Part shown: in pieces, positions 1-5,980 of the stretch
Layout: each line of letters begins with the position of its first letter
How positions within the stretch are numbered: position 1 is the stretch's first letter
NCBI GenBank assembly: GCA_017398245.1
Contig: JAFQGN010000365.1
Coordinates: forward strand, 1-6,625
Reading direction: 5' to 3'
Length of the DNA stretch: 6,625 nt
Origin: Clostridia bacterium
GTDB taxonomy: Bacteria; Bacillota_A; Clostridia; Christensenellales; Aristaeellaceae
Made by a program: the position numbers and the translations under genes
The notes under the pieces: model-generated
Seen by the model: the letters and a program-made list of their open reading frames with translations, nothing else
What the model was told of the DNA's origin: nothing
Databases searched by the model: none

Positions 1-695
1 AGCAGCATATATTCACCCTTGCGGGGCTTGATCTTGAAGGATTCATCGCCAATGAGGCGGGCAACTTCGTCGGCATGCACGCCGGCGGCGTTGACGACAT
101 ACTTGGCGCGCAGATGGTAGACGCCGGCGGTGACGTGCAGGCCGTCTTCCTTGCGCTCGATGGCGGTGACGGGGCTGTCCATCATCCAGCGGACGCCGTT
201 ATGACGGGCGTTTTCGGCGCAGGCGATGGTCATTTCGTAGGGACAGGTGATGGCGCCGGTGCCGGCATAGAGGGCGGCGGTGACATCCTTGGAGAGCATG
301 GGCTCCATTTCGCGAGCTTCGTCGCCGGAGATGATGCGCATATCCGGCACGCCGTTTTCGATGCCGCGATTGTACAGGTTGTTCAGTTCCTTCTCGTCCT
401 CTTCGCCAAAGGCGATGACGAGAGTGCCGATGCGCTTGAGCGGCACGTTCAGCTCGGCGCACCACTGGTCAAACATGGCGTTGCCCTTCACATTGAGCTT
501 GGCCATCATAGTGCCGGGCACGCAGTCATATCCTGCATGAACGATCGCGCTGTTGGCGTGCGACGCGCCCATGGCCACGTCTTCGGCAGCGTCGATCAGA
601 GCCACATCCAGGCGATAGCGGGAGAGCTCTCTTGCAATGGCAGAGCCGACGACGCCAGCGCCGATGACGGCTACATCATAATCCATCGTGATCAT
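1..695 (-). CDS. NAD(P)/FAD-dependent oxidoreductase, GlpA/LhgO-like (N-terminal part)
   Basis: Reading the minus strand from 695 gives about 231 codons that run off the window at base 1, so the C-terminal part is missing. The N-terminus is a dinucleotide-binding fold: VAVIGAGVVG at residues 8-17 (GxGxxG motif) and an acidic residue, D35, ending the second strand (VALID). It is followed by GASHANSAIVHAGYD at residues 43-57, a signature I recognise from the GlpA / L-2-hydroxyglutarate oxidase-like family (COG0579), then LNVKGN and a late NAAGVHAD stretch typical of FAD enzymes. Members oxidise a hydroxy-acid or glycerol-3-phosphate-type substrate and pass electrons to FAD; the substrate cannot be told here. 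ATG at 695 is preferred because an AAAGGG ribosome binding site (704-709) lies 8 bases before it; a second ATG at 686 would be 17 bases away. The gene has its own promoter and leader. Whether a C-terminal Fe-S domain or glycerol genes follow lies outside the window. Confidence 0.88.
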   Translation of the reverse strand, partial: MITMDYDVAVIGAGVVGSAIARELSRYRLDVALIDAAEDVAMGASHANSAIVHAGYDCVPGTMMAKLNVKGNAMFDQWCAELNVPLKRIGTLVIAFGEEDEKELNNLYNRGIENGVPDMRIISGDEAREMEPMLSKDVTAALYAGTGAITCPYEMTIACAENARHNGVRWMMDSPVTAIERKEDGLHVTAGVYHLRAKYVVNAAGVHADEVARLIGDESFKIKPRKGEYML

Positions 696-703
696 GTGCA
701 AAA

Positions 704-709
704 CCCTTT
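704..709 (-). promoter_or_regulatory. Ribosome binding site of the FAD oxidoreductase
   Basis: AAAGGG on the minus strand, 8 bases before ATG 695. It decides between two in-frame ATG codons (695 and 686) in favour of the upstream one, giving the N-terminus MITMDYD. Confidence 0.6.
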
Positions 710-728
710 CTATTCCGCATTCCCAAAG

Positions 729-761
729 GACGTGCGCCTGCCGGAGCAGACAACGCACGCC
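729..761 (-). other. Leader hairpin with UNCG loop upstream of the FAD oxidoreductase
   Basis: On the minus strand the arms GGCGTGC (755-761) and GACGTGC's complement (729-735) pair over 7 bp with one G-U. An upper stem GTCTGC/GCAGGC (one G-U) is capped by TCCG closed by C-G, a UNCG-type tetraloop. Three unpaired bases (GTT) sit on the 5' side between the stems. The hairpin would start about five bases after the transcription start predicted from the TATAAT box at 773-778. There is no T-tract behind it, so it is not an intrinsic terminator. A 5' mRNA-stabilising structure or part of a regulatory leader are both possible. The structure is read by eye and its function is inferred. Confidence 0.5.
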
Positions 762-772
762 TGTATAGTAAT

Positions 773-801
773 ATTATAGTGCAAAGTGACGGTTTCGTCC
801 A
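773..801 (-). promoter_or_regulatory. Promoter of the FAD oxidoreductase gene
   Basis: A perfect -10 box TATAAT (773-778) lies 17 bases from TGGACG (796-801), which matches 4 of 6 positions of the TTGACA -35 consensus. The predicted start is near 766, giving an untranslated leader of about 70 bases that contains the UNCG hairpin. The spacing and the perfect -10 favour a sigma-A type promoter. The weak -35 would fit an activated or regulated promoter. Confidence 0.6.
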
Positions 802-818
802 CAGAAAACGCCGAAGGA

Positions 819-830
819 ATTGTTAACAAT
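819..830. promoter_or_regulatory. Perfect 12-bp palindrome, candidate operator
   Basis: ATTGTTAACAAT reads the same on both strands. It sits between the stop codon of the DUF4375 gene (862) and the -35 box of the oxidoreductase promoter, centred roughly 58 bases before the predicted start. That is a usual place for an activator site and a possible one for a redox-responsive regulator. TTGTTAA half sites occur in clostridial Rex operators, but those have a spacer between the halves that is absent here, so no regulator can be named. Confidence 0.35.
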
Positions 831-861
831 GTTGAGGAACGGTTATGAAAGCGCGCAGCTC

Positions 862-1323
862 TCAGCGAAACGCCGCTGCGTTTTTCATGGCATATGCAAA
901 GTACAGTTCGTACAGATCTTCATCATACGCGCAGAAAGCAGAGCTGCATTCGTCCCAGATCTCCTGGATCTCATCGCTCTCCATTTTCTCAAGCAGTTCC
1001 TGCCGCTCGTCCCAGTCCACGGGCACGCCGTTTTCAAAAACGGACAGCGCTCGTTCACAGATCCGGGCCGTATGCACCGCGCCGATTTGCTCAAATGCAC
1101 GCACGATCTCGCCCGCTTCGTTACCGCTGGGATTGTAGAAATACTGCTCGAAACCGCCGTTGTTCACTTCCATTTCCAATACCTGTGCGACGTAGAGCAC
1201 GCGTTCCGGCTCGCTCAGTCTGTCCATCGCTTCGCCATATTCGCATTTCTCGCCAAGACAGTGCGCGATCGCCTCCGAAAACTCCACAGGGTCTTCCATC
1301 TGCATGATCCATTCCACGGCCAT
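862..1323 (-). CDS. DUF4375 / DMP19-family acidic protein
   Basis: Encodes up to 153 residues. The block VNNGGFEQYFYNPSGNEA (about residues 54-71), followed by AFEQIGA, a helix ending in the segment around ALSVF, and the C-terminal YDEDLYELYFAYAMKNAAAF, is the pattern I associate with DUF4375, the family of the Neisseria DNA-mimic protein DMP19. By hand count it has 34 Asp/Glu against 10 Lys/Arg, so it is strongly negative, which suits a DNA mimic but does not prove it. No signal peptide or membrane segment is seen, so it is probably cytosolic. It has its own promoter and follows the smc terminator. The start is uncertain: ATG 1323 lies only 2 bases after AGGAG, whereas GTG 1317, two codons on, is 8 bases away and gives a protein of 151 residues. 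No terminator is visible after its stop. Its function in this organism is unknown. Confidence 0.8.
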   Translation of the reverse strand: MAVEWIMQMEDPVEFSEAIAHCLGEKCEYGEAMDRLSEPERVLYVAQVLEMEVNNGGFEQYFYNPSGNEAGEIVRAFEQIGAVHTARICERALSVFENGVPVDWDERQELLEKMESDEIQEIWDECSSAFCAYDEDLYELYFAYAMKNAAAFR

Positions 1324-1325
1324 CG

Positions 1326-1330
1326 CTCCT
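1326..1330 (-). promoter_or_regulatory. Ribosome binding site of the DUF4375 gene
   Basis: AGGAG, within AAAAAGGAG, on the minus strand. It is 2 bases from ATG 1323 and 8 bases from the in-frame GTG 1317. Ordinary spacing favours GTG as the true start. Confidence 0.6.
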
Positions 1331-1333
1331 TTT

Positions 1334-1346
1334 TATCATGATGATA
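1334..1346. repeat. 13-bp inverted repeat in the DUF4375 leader
   Basis: TATCAT-G-ATGATA, perfect 6-bp arms around one base. It lies between the -10 box (1352-1357) and the ribosome binding site, over the expected transcription start. An operator is possible; such a short AT-rich repeat may also arise by chance. Confidence 0.25.
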
Positions 1347-1351
1347 CCGTT

Positions 1352-1381
1352 ATTATAACATACGAAGGCGTAAAAGTTCAA
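1352..1381 (-). promoter_or_regulatory. Promoter of the DUF4375 gene
   Basis: The minus strand shows TGTTATAAT, a perfect -10 TATAAT (1352-1357) with the extended TGn element directly before it. TTGAAC (1376-1381) lies 18 bases upstream and matches 4 of 6 positions of the -35 consensus. The predicted start is near 1345, leaving a leader of about 22 bases. The -35 box overlaps the T-tract of the smc terminator, so the two signals share bases. Confidence 0.65.
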
Positions 1382-1408
1382 AAAGCGCACACGAAATGTG
1401 TGCGCTTT
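1380..1408 (-). terminator. Rho-independent terminator after smc
   Basis: On the minus strand AAAGCGCACAC (1398-1408) and GTGTGCGCTTT (1382-1392) form a perfect 11-bp stem around the five-base loop ATTTC. Five Ts (1380-1384, partly the foot of the stem) follow, with a further TTTT after GAAC. It begins 17 bases after the smc stop codon and should end the plsX-acpP-rnc-smc transcript. In the plus direction the tail is only TTTCT and no plus-strand gene needs it. Confidence 0.85.
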
Positions 1409-1425
1409 CTATAGTGGCGGTACTT

Positions 1426-4400
1426 TTACATGCCTGCTTCGTGCGCGGCATTGAGACGCACGGAGACGAGGCGGGTGACGCCTTTTTCCTCCATGGCCAC
1501 GCCGTAGAGCGAATCGCAGCGCTCCATGGTGCCCTTGCGGTGGGTGACGACGACGAACTGGGTCGATTTGGAGAATTCGCGCAGATATTCGGCGAAGTTG
1601 TCGATATTCGCATCGTCCAGAGCGGCCTCGATCTCATCGAGGAAGCAGAAGGGCGTGGGCTTGAGCTTGAGCATGGCGAAGGTAATGGCGATGGCCGTGA
1701 GCGCTCGCTCGCCGCCGGAGAGCAGCGAAAGGAGCGTGAGTTTCTTGCCCGGGGGCTGGGCCTTGATCTCGATATCGCAGCCGAGCGGGTCGGTCGGATC
1801 GGTCAGCTGCAAAGAGGCCTGCCCGCCGCCGAACATGGTGACGAAGGTCTTCTGGAAGTTTTCGTTGAGGAGGGCGAACTGCTCGGTAAAGCGCTTGGCC
1901 ATCTGCTTGGTGAGGTCTTCGATGACCTTCTGCAGGTCGAGATCGGCCTTATAGAGGTCGTCCTTCTGGCCGGTGAGCTCTTCCACGCGCTCCTGCGTCT
2001 GCCGGTATTCCTCGACCGCGCCGACATGCACCGGGCCCATTTCGCGGATGCGCAGGCGGATCTCGGCGATGCGGCGGTCGGCCTCGCCCAGCTTGAAATC
2101 TTCCTTGCGGAAGGGTTCCGCGCCGGCGTAGGTCAGCTCGTAATCTTCCCAGATGCGATCGCAAAGCTGCTTATATTCGCCTTCGGTGCGCTGCAGGGAC
2201 ATATCGCAGCGGTATTTTTTATCGGAGAGCAGCTCGGTCTCCTTGCGCAGTTCCTCGCTGCGGTCGGAAACCTTGGAGAGTTCCTGCTGCGCGCCGGCGC
2301 GTTTGGCGTCGGCCTCGTTGAAGCGGTTGCGCTCTTCCAAGAGCGATTTGCGCTGCGCGGCGAGTTCTTCCTCTTCCTGCAAAAGGCGCGAGGTGAGTTC
2401 GGCGATGCGGCCGGCGGCAAGTTCCAGCGCCTGTGCGTTGTCGGCCTTGGCGTTGGCGAGGGTGGCGCTGTCCTGCGTGAGGCGCGTTGCGTCGGCTTCC
2501 AGCGCGGAAAGACCTCGGGTGCGCGCGGCGAGTTCCACTTTTTGGGCGGAGAGCGCATCTCGCATGGCGGCGGCTTCGCTTCTGGCGGCGAAAAGCTCCT
2601 TCTGCATGGCGGAAATTTCGGCCTGGGAGACGGAATGGGTGTCCTCCTCCGCTCCCTGCTTGTGCTCGATATCGGCAAGGCGGTCGCGGATATCCTTTTC
2701 CTGCGCCTCAAGGCGTTCCAGCTCGGAATCGATATCGGCCAGACGGGCCTCGCGCGCCTGCACGGCGGCCTGCGCGGCGTCGAACTGCGCGGCCTGGCGT
2801 TCGCAGACGAGTTCCTGATGGTGGACGGCTTCGAACAGCTCGGAGCGCTCCTTTTTTAGGCGGGCGCGCTCTTCCTCGTTTGATTTGAGTTCCTCAGCGG
2901 CTTCGGCAAGGGTCTGCTCGGATTCGCGCAGGAGCTTTTCGTGCTCGTCGATCTCACGCTCGCGGGAGAGCAGGCTGGTCATGCGGCTTTGCACGCTGCC
3001 GCCGGTCATGGAGCCGCCGGGGTTCATGACGTCGCCTTCCAGCGTGACGAGGCGGAAGGCCTGTTTTCCGGCGCGCATGATAGCGATGCCGGCGTCGAGA
3101 TCTTTGGCGATGACGGTGCGGCCGAGCAGGAATTTGGCGATTTCGGCGTATTCGCCGTCGTATTCCACCAATTCGCTGGCCACGCCGTAACAGCCGGGCA
3201 TGGACAGAAGCTGCCTCTCGCGCGCATCGAGCGTGCGGCCGCGGACTGCGGACAGGGGCAGGAAGGTGGCGCGGCCGAGGCGGTTTTCGCGCAGATACGC
3301 GATCATGCGCTTGGCGTCCTCTTCCGCCTTGACGACGATATTCTGCAGCGATGCGCCAAGGGCCATTTCGATGGCGCGCTCGTACCGCGCGGGGACTTTG
3401 ATCAGTTCCGCCACCGCGCCGCGCACGCCGCCGGAGCCCGGCAGGCGTTTGGACTGCACGAGGACCTGACGCACGGCGTTCTGGTAGCCCTCGTAATCGC
3501 GCTGCATTTCGCGCAGGATGCGCAGGCGGGACTGGGCGTCTCGCCGCTGGGCCTGAATGGAAGCGACGGATTTGGAGAGGGCATCGGAACGCTCGTTGAG
3601 CGATTTTACGCGGCTGTCGGCCTCGCCGGTACGGGAGCGCGCGGCATCGAGGACGGATTTTTCGCCGTCGAGCCGTTCCTTGGCAAGGCGCATATCCTCG
3701 CGCTGGGCGGCAGCCTTTTCTTCCTCCAGTTCGCGGGTCTCGGTGAGGATCTCGCGGCGGGAGGCGATGTTTTCCAGCATGGTGGAATAGCGGGACTGCA
3801 TGGAGCGCATATCGCTCATGCGGTTCATGGCCGCGATGAGGGCCTTTTTGGCCTCTTCCGCCTTCTGCTCAAGCTGCTGCGCCTTTTCTTCGGCGGCGGT
3901 GACCTGCGCTTCGGCCCCGGCGGCTTCGGCGGTCATTTTTTCCACGGCTTCGCGCTCGGCAGCGATCTTTTCGACCAGCTCGCTCAGCTGCTTTTCCACG
4001 CCCTCGCGGTTGCCCTCGGAAGCTTCGGTAAGCGCGAGCAGGCGCTCGCGTTCGCGCTGTTCGCCGGAAAGGCGTTCGCGCGTGACATTGGCCGCGCCCT
4101 CGCGGGCCTCGGTATCGCGGATGAGTTCCTGCACAGTCTCGCGCAGGGCGGCCGCCTCGGCTTCATAGGCAGCGAGGAGTTCTTCCGCTTTTTGGCGCTG
4201 CTCGTGCAGCTGCTCGCGGCGCTGCTCGGCCTCGGACAGAGACTCGGCAAAGGCCTGCGCCGTCTGCTTGAGTTCCGCGATGCGCTGTTCATAGCGGGTG
4301 GAGCGCACGAGGAACACGTTGAGTTCCAGAATTTTGAGTTCATCGCGCACGGCGAGATACTCGCGCGCGGTCTCGCTCTGCTTGCGGAGGGGTTCGAGCC

Positions 4401-5001
4401 GGTTTTCCAGCTCGGTCAGGATATCCTCCACGCGGGCGAGGTTGGCGCGGGTATTTTCCAGCCTGCGCTCGGCCTCCTTGCGGCGGGTCTTGAATTTGAC
4501 GATGCCGGAGGCTTCTTCAAAGACCTGACGACGGTCTTCGCTGCGGGCGGAGAGGATCTCGTCGATACGGCCCTGACCGATGAGCGAATAGCCGTCGCGG
4601 CCGATGCCCGTATCGCGGAAGAGTTCCAGAATATCCTTGAGGCGGCAGGAATTATGGTTGATGAAATATTCGCTTTCGCCGCTGCGATAGGCGCGGCGAG
4701 TAACGGCCACCTCGGCGTAATCGATCGCCAGGCCGCCGTCGGAATTGTCAAACACCAGCGTCACTTCGCAATAGGAGAGCCGTTTGCGCTTTTCGGTGCC
4801 GTTGAAGATAACGTCTTCCATTTTTGCGCCGCGCAGCATACGCGCGCTCTGTTCGCCAAGGACCCAGCGCACGGCATCGTTGATATTGCTCTTGCCGCTG
4901 CCGTTGGGACCGACGATGCCGGTGATGCCATCGTCAAAGACGATCTCCACCTTTTCGGCGAACGATTTGAAGCCATAGACTTCCAGTTTTTTGAGTCGCA
5001 A
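1426..5001 (-). CDS. smc: Chromosome segregation protein SMC
   Basis: The protein has 1191 residues, normal for bacterial SMC. It is the ATPase subunit that dimerises and, with ScpA and ScpB, loops and condenses the chromosome. The N-terminal head has GFKSF (10-14), Walker A GPNGSGKS (31-38), the R-loop arginine R57 in RMLRG, and a Q-loop in LIGQGRIDEIL (about 140-150). A long coiled-coil arm runs from about 165 to 515. The hinge (about 520-670) includes GVRGAVAEL at 525 and the glycine-rich GGSMTGGS at 662-669. The return coil runs to about 1040. The C-terminal head has the signature LSGGE (1094-1098), Walker B FCFLDE with D1122 and E1123, and the D-loop ALDD (1127-1130). All ATPase elements are intact. 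The start is TTG at 5001: an in-frame TGA lies five codons upstream, there is no ATG between, and AGGG sits 9 bases away. It is the last gene of its operon. Confidence 0.98.
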   Translation of the reverse strand: MRLKKLEVYGFKSFAEKVEIVFDDGITGIVGPNGSGKSNINDAVRWVLGEQSARMLRGAKMEDVIFNGTEKRKRLSYCEVTLVFDNSDGGLAIDYAEVAVTRRAYRSGESEYFINHNSCRLKDILELFRDTGIGRDGYSLIGQGRIDEILSARSEDRRQVFEEASGIVKFKTRRKEAERRLENTRANLARVEDILTELENRLEPLRKQSETAREYLAVRDELKILELNVFLVRSTRYEQRIAELKQTAQAFAESLSEAEQRREQLHEQRQKAEELLAAYEAEAAALRETVQELIRDTEAREGAANVTRERLSGEQRERERLLALTEASEGNREGVEKQLSELVEKIAAEREAVEKMTAEAAGAEAQVTAAEEKAQQLEQKAEEAKKALIAAMNRMSDMRSMQSRYSTMLENIASRREILTETRELEEEKAAAQREDMRLAKERLDGEKSVLDAARSRTGEADSRVKSLNERSDALSKSVASIQAQRRDAQSRLRILREMQRDYEGYQNAVRQVLVQSKRLPGSGGVRGAVAELIKVPARYERAIEMALGASLQNIVVKAEEDAKRMIAYLRENRLGRATFLPLSAVRGRTLDARERQLLSMPGCYGVASELVEYDGEYAEIAKFLLGRTVIAKDLDAGIAIMRAGKQAFRLVTLEGDVMNPGGSMTGGSVQSRMTSLLSREREIDEHEKLLRESEQTLAEAAEELKSNEEERARLKKERSELFEAVHHQELVCERQAAQFDAAQAAVQAREARLADIDSELERLEAQEKDIRDRLADIEHKQGAEEDTHSVSQAEISAMQKELFAARSEAAAMRDALSAQKVELAARTRGLSALEADATRLTQDSATLANAKADNAQALELAAGRIAELTSRLLQEEEELAAQRKSLLEERNRFNEADAKRAGAQQELSKVSDRSEELRKETELLSDKKYRCDMSLQRTEGEYKQLCDRIWEDYELTYAGAEPFRKEDFKLGEADRRIAEIRLRIREMGPVHVGAVEEYRQTQERVEELTGQKDDLYKADLDLQKVIEDLTKQMAKRFTEQFALLNENFQKTFVTMFGGGQASLQLTDPTDPLGCDIEIKAQPPGKKLTLLSLLSGGERALTAIAITFAMLKLKPTPFCFLDEIEAALDDANIDNFAEYLREFSKSTQFVVVTHRKGTMERCDSLYGVAMEEKGVTRLVSVRLNAAHEAGM

Positions 5002-5010
5002 AGCTTTGAT

Positions 5011-5014
5011 CCCT
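5011..5014 (-). promoter_or_regulatory. Ribosome binding site of smc
   Basis: AGGG (within TGAGGG) lies 9 bases before TTG 5001 and supports that codon as the start. The ATG at 5017-5015 just upstream is out of frame with smc. Confidence 0.6.
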
Positions 5015-5022
5015 CATTGATC

Positions 5023-5048
5023 GTCCCGGCAGGTTTCCCCGCCGGGAC
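5023..5048 (-). other. GNRA-capped hairpin in the rnc-smc gap
   Basis: On the minus strand GTCCCGGCGGG pairs with CCTGCCGGGAC: 11 bp with one G-U, closed by the four-base loop GAAA, a GNRA tetraloop. It starts 12 bases after the rnc stop and ends 8 bases before the smc ribosome binding site. There is no T-tract after it (GATCAATG follows), so it is not an intrinsic terminator. It may protect the 3' end of processed upstream mRNA, be a cleavage or attenuation point, or tune smc translation. The structure is seen in the sequence; the role is inferred. Confidence 0.6.
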
Positions 5049-5060
5049 TGTGTGTATTTC

Positions 5061-5744
5061 TCAATTCTCAGAATTCTTCTGCGCGAGCAGCTTAATGGCC
5101 TGCGCTGCGGCCTCCTGCTGGGCCTGACGCTTGGTGCGGCCCTGCCCCTGGCCGAGCAGTTCTCCATCGACACTGACATGCGCGGTGAACATGGGCGCGT
5201 GCGGCGGGCCTTCCACCGAGACGATCTCGTAGGAAGGCGCGTGTCCGTCCTTCTGAAGCAGCTCCTGCAGGCGGGTCTTGGCGTCCATGGCAAAATAATC
5301 CAGTTCCAGACTCGCGCGCACATCAATGGTCCGCTCCACAAGGTCAAACGCCGCCTGCCATCCGCCATCGAGATAGACAGCGGCGATGACCGCTTCCATC
5401 GCATCGGCCAGCAAAGAGGGCTTGCGGCGGCCGCCGGTGCGCTCTTCGCCCACGGAAAGGCGGATCTCTTTGCCGATCTGATATCCCGCTGCGGCCTGAG
5501 CCAGCGTTTCCTCACGCACAAGGGCGCTGCGCAGGCGGGAGAGCCCGCCTTCAGGCATTTCGGGATGCACGATATAAAGGAGCCGGCTGATGGCCAGCTC
5601 CAATACCGCGTCTCCAAGGAATTCCAGCCGCTGGTTGTCCGGCACGTGATAATCGCTGCCGAAGGAAGGATGGGTCAGCGCCGTTTCCAGCAAAGATTCA
5701 TCCTTGAACCGGTAGCCCAGCCGCTGCTGCATTTCCTCAAACAT
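5061..5744 (-). CDS. rnc: Ribonuclease III
   Basis: The 227-residue product cuts double-stranded RNA and takes part in rRNA processing and mRNA turnover in the cytoplasm. The catalytic domain (about 1-150) carries the family signature RLEFLGDAVLEL at 39-50, with metal-binding E41 and D45, and the second acidic pair D114 and E117 in LADAMEAV. The C-terminal double-stranded-RNA-binding domain spans about 154-222 and ends in the typical GRTKRQAQQEAAAQAI helix. Length and both domains are complete. The ATG at 5744 overlaps the last bases of acpP by 8, and only a weak GAAG lies before it, so translation is probably coupled to acpP. smc follows after 59 bases that hold a strong hairpin. The same enzyme could in principle act on structured RNA from its own operon, as rnc autoregulation is known in other bacteria, but nothing here shows this directly. 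Confidence 0.97.
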   Translation of the reverse strand: MFEEMQQRLGYRFKDESLLETALTHPSFGSDYHVPDNQRLEFLGDAVLELAISRLLYIVHPEMPEGGLSRLRSALVREETLAQAAAGYQIGKEIRLSVGEERTGGRRKPSLLADAMEAVIAAVYLDGGWQAAFDLVERTIDVRASLELDYFAMDAKTRLQELLQKDGHAPSYEIVSVEGPPHAPMFTAHVSVDGELLGQGQGRTKRQAQQEAAAQAIKLLAQKNSEN

Positions 5745-5964
5745 TGGCTTCGAGATACTTCACGATATCGCCGACGGTGCGCACGTCTGCGAGCAGGCTG
5801 TCGTCCACGGTGATGTTGTATTCCTGTTCGATATCCATGATGAGCATCATGACGTTGGCGCTGTCGGCGCCGAGGTCTTCCACCAGGCGGGATTCCATGG
5901 TAATGGTCTTGCCGCCAACGGGCAGCTGTTCGCTGATGAGTTCGCAGATCTTTTCAAAAACCAT
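5737..5964 (-). CDS. acpP: Acyl carrier protein
   Basis: The 75-residue acidic protein carries growing acyl chains on a 4'-phosphopantetheine arm during fatty acid synthesis and supplies acyl groups to PlsX. The attachment site is S35 in DLGADSANV (30-38). The common form is DSL(D), so here the Leu after the Ser is Ala and the next acidic residue is Asn; the rest of helix II (MMLIMDIEQEY) and the end helix (TVGDIVKYLE) are normal. It starts at ATG 5964, behind the strongest ribosome binding site of the window, 14 bases after plsX, and its stop codon overlaps rnc. High translation fits an abundant protein. The position between plsX and rnc supports the housekeeping AcpP rather than a polyketide or lipoteichoic carrier protein. 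Confidence 0.95.
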   Translation of the reverse strand: MVFEKICELISEQLPVGGKTITMESRLVEDLGADSANVMMLIMDIEQEYNITVDDSLLADVRTVGDIVKYLEANV

Positions 5965-5972
5965 AGTTGTTT

Positions 5973-5980
5973 CCTCCTTT
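5973..5980 (-). promoter_or_regulatory. Strong ribosome binding site of acpP
   Basis: AAAGGAGG, 8 bases before ATG 5964. Its first bases overlap the TAA stop of plsX (5979-5981), so ribosomes ending plsX pass directly over it. Confidence 0.8.

Noticed and set aside
75..779. A 234-residue plus-strand open frame with many Gly, Asp and His residues
   Set aside because: It is antisense to the FAD oxidoreductase, whose own frame shows a clear GxGxxG motif and family signature. The plus-strand product is a shadow and would run through the oxidoreductase promoter.
696..861. Search for a terminator after the DUF4375 gene and for a small gene in this 166-base gap
   Set aside because: Only the palindrome, promoter, leader hairpin and ribosome binding site were found. 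No hairpin with a T-tract and no credible small open frame is seen, so read-through into the oxidoreductase gene cannot be excluded.
867..886. Small hairpin AAACGC-CGCT-GCGTTT followed by Ts on the plus strand, like a terminator
   Set aside because: No plus-strand gene ends here, the sequence lies within the last codons of the DUF4375 gene, and on the minus strand no T-tract follows.
1396..2859. A 487-residue plus-strand open frame opposite the C-terminal half of smc
   Set aside because: Same reasons: it is the reverse complement of conserved SMC coil and head codons, has low-complexity composition and resembles no family.
2941..5127. A 728-residue plus-strand open frame opposite smc and the start of the rnc end region
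   Set aside because: It lies antisense to the intact smc gene. Its translation is rich in Gly, Ala, Leu and Phe with no recognisable domain, as expected from the complement of a GC-rich coding sequence with few stop codons. No ribosome binding site or promoter of its own was seen.
4934..5617. A 227-residue minus-strand open frame overlapping rnc and the smc start
   Set aside because: It is a frame-shifted reading of rnc, rich in Arg and Ser with no family match, while the rnc frame contains all catalytic residues.
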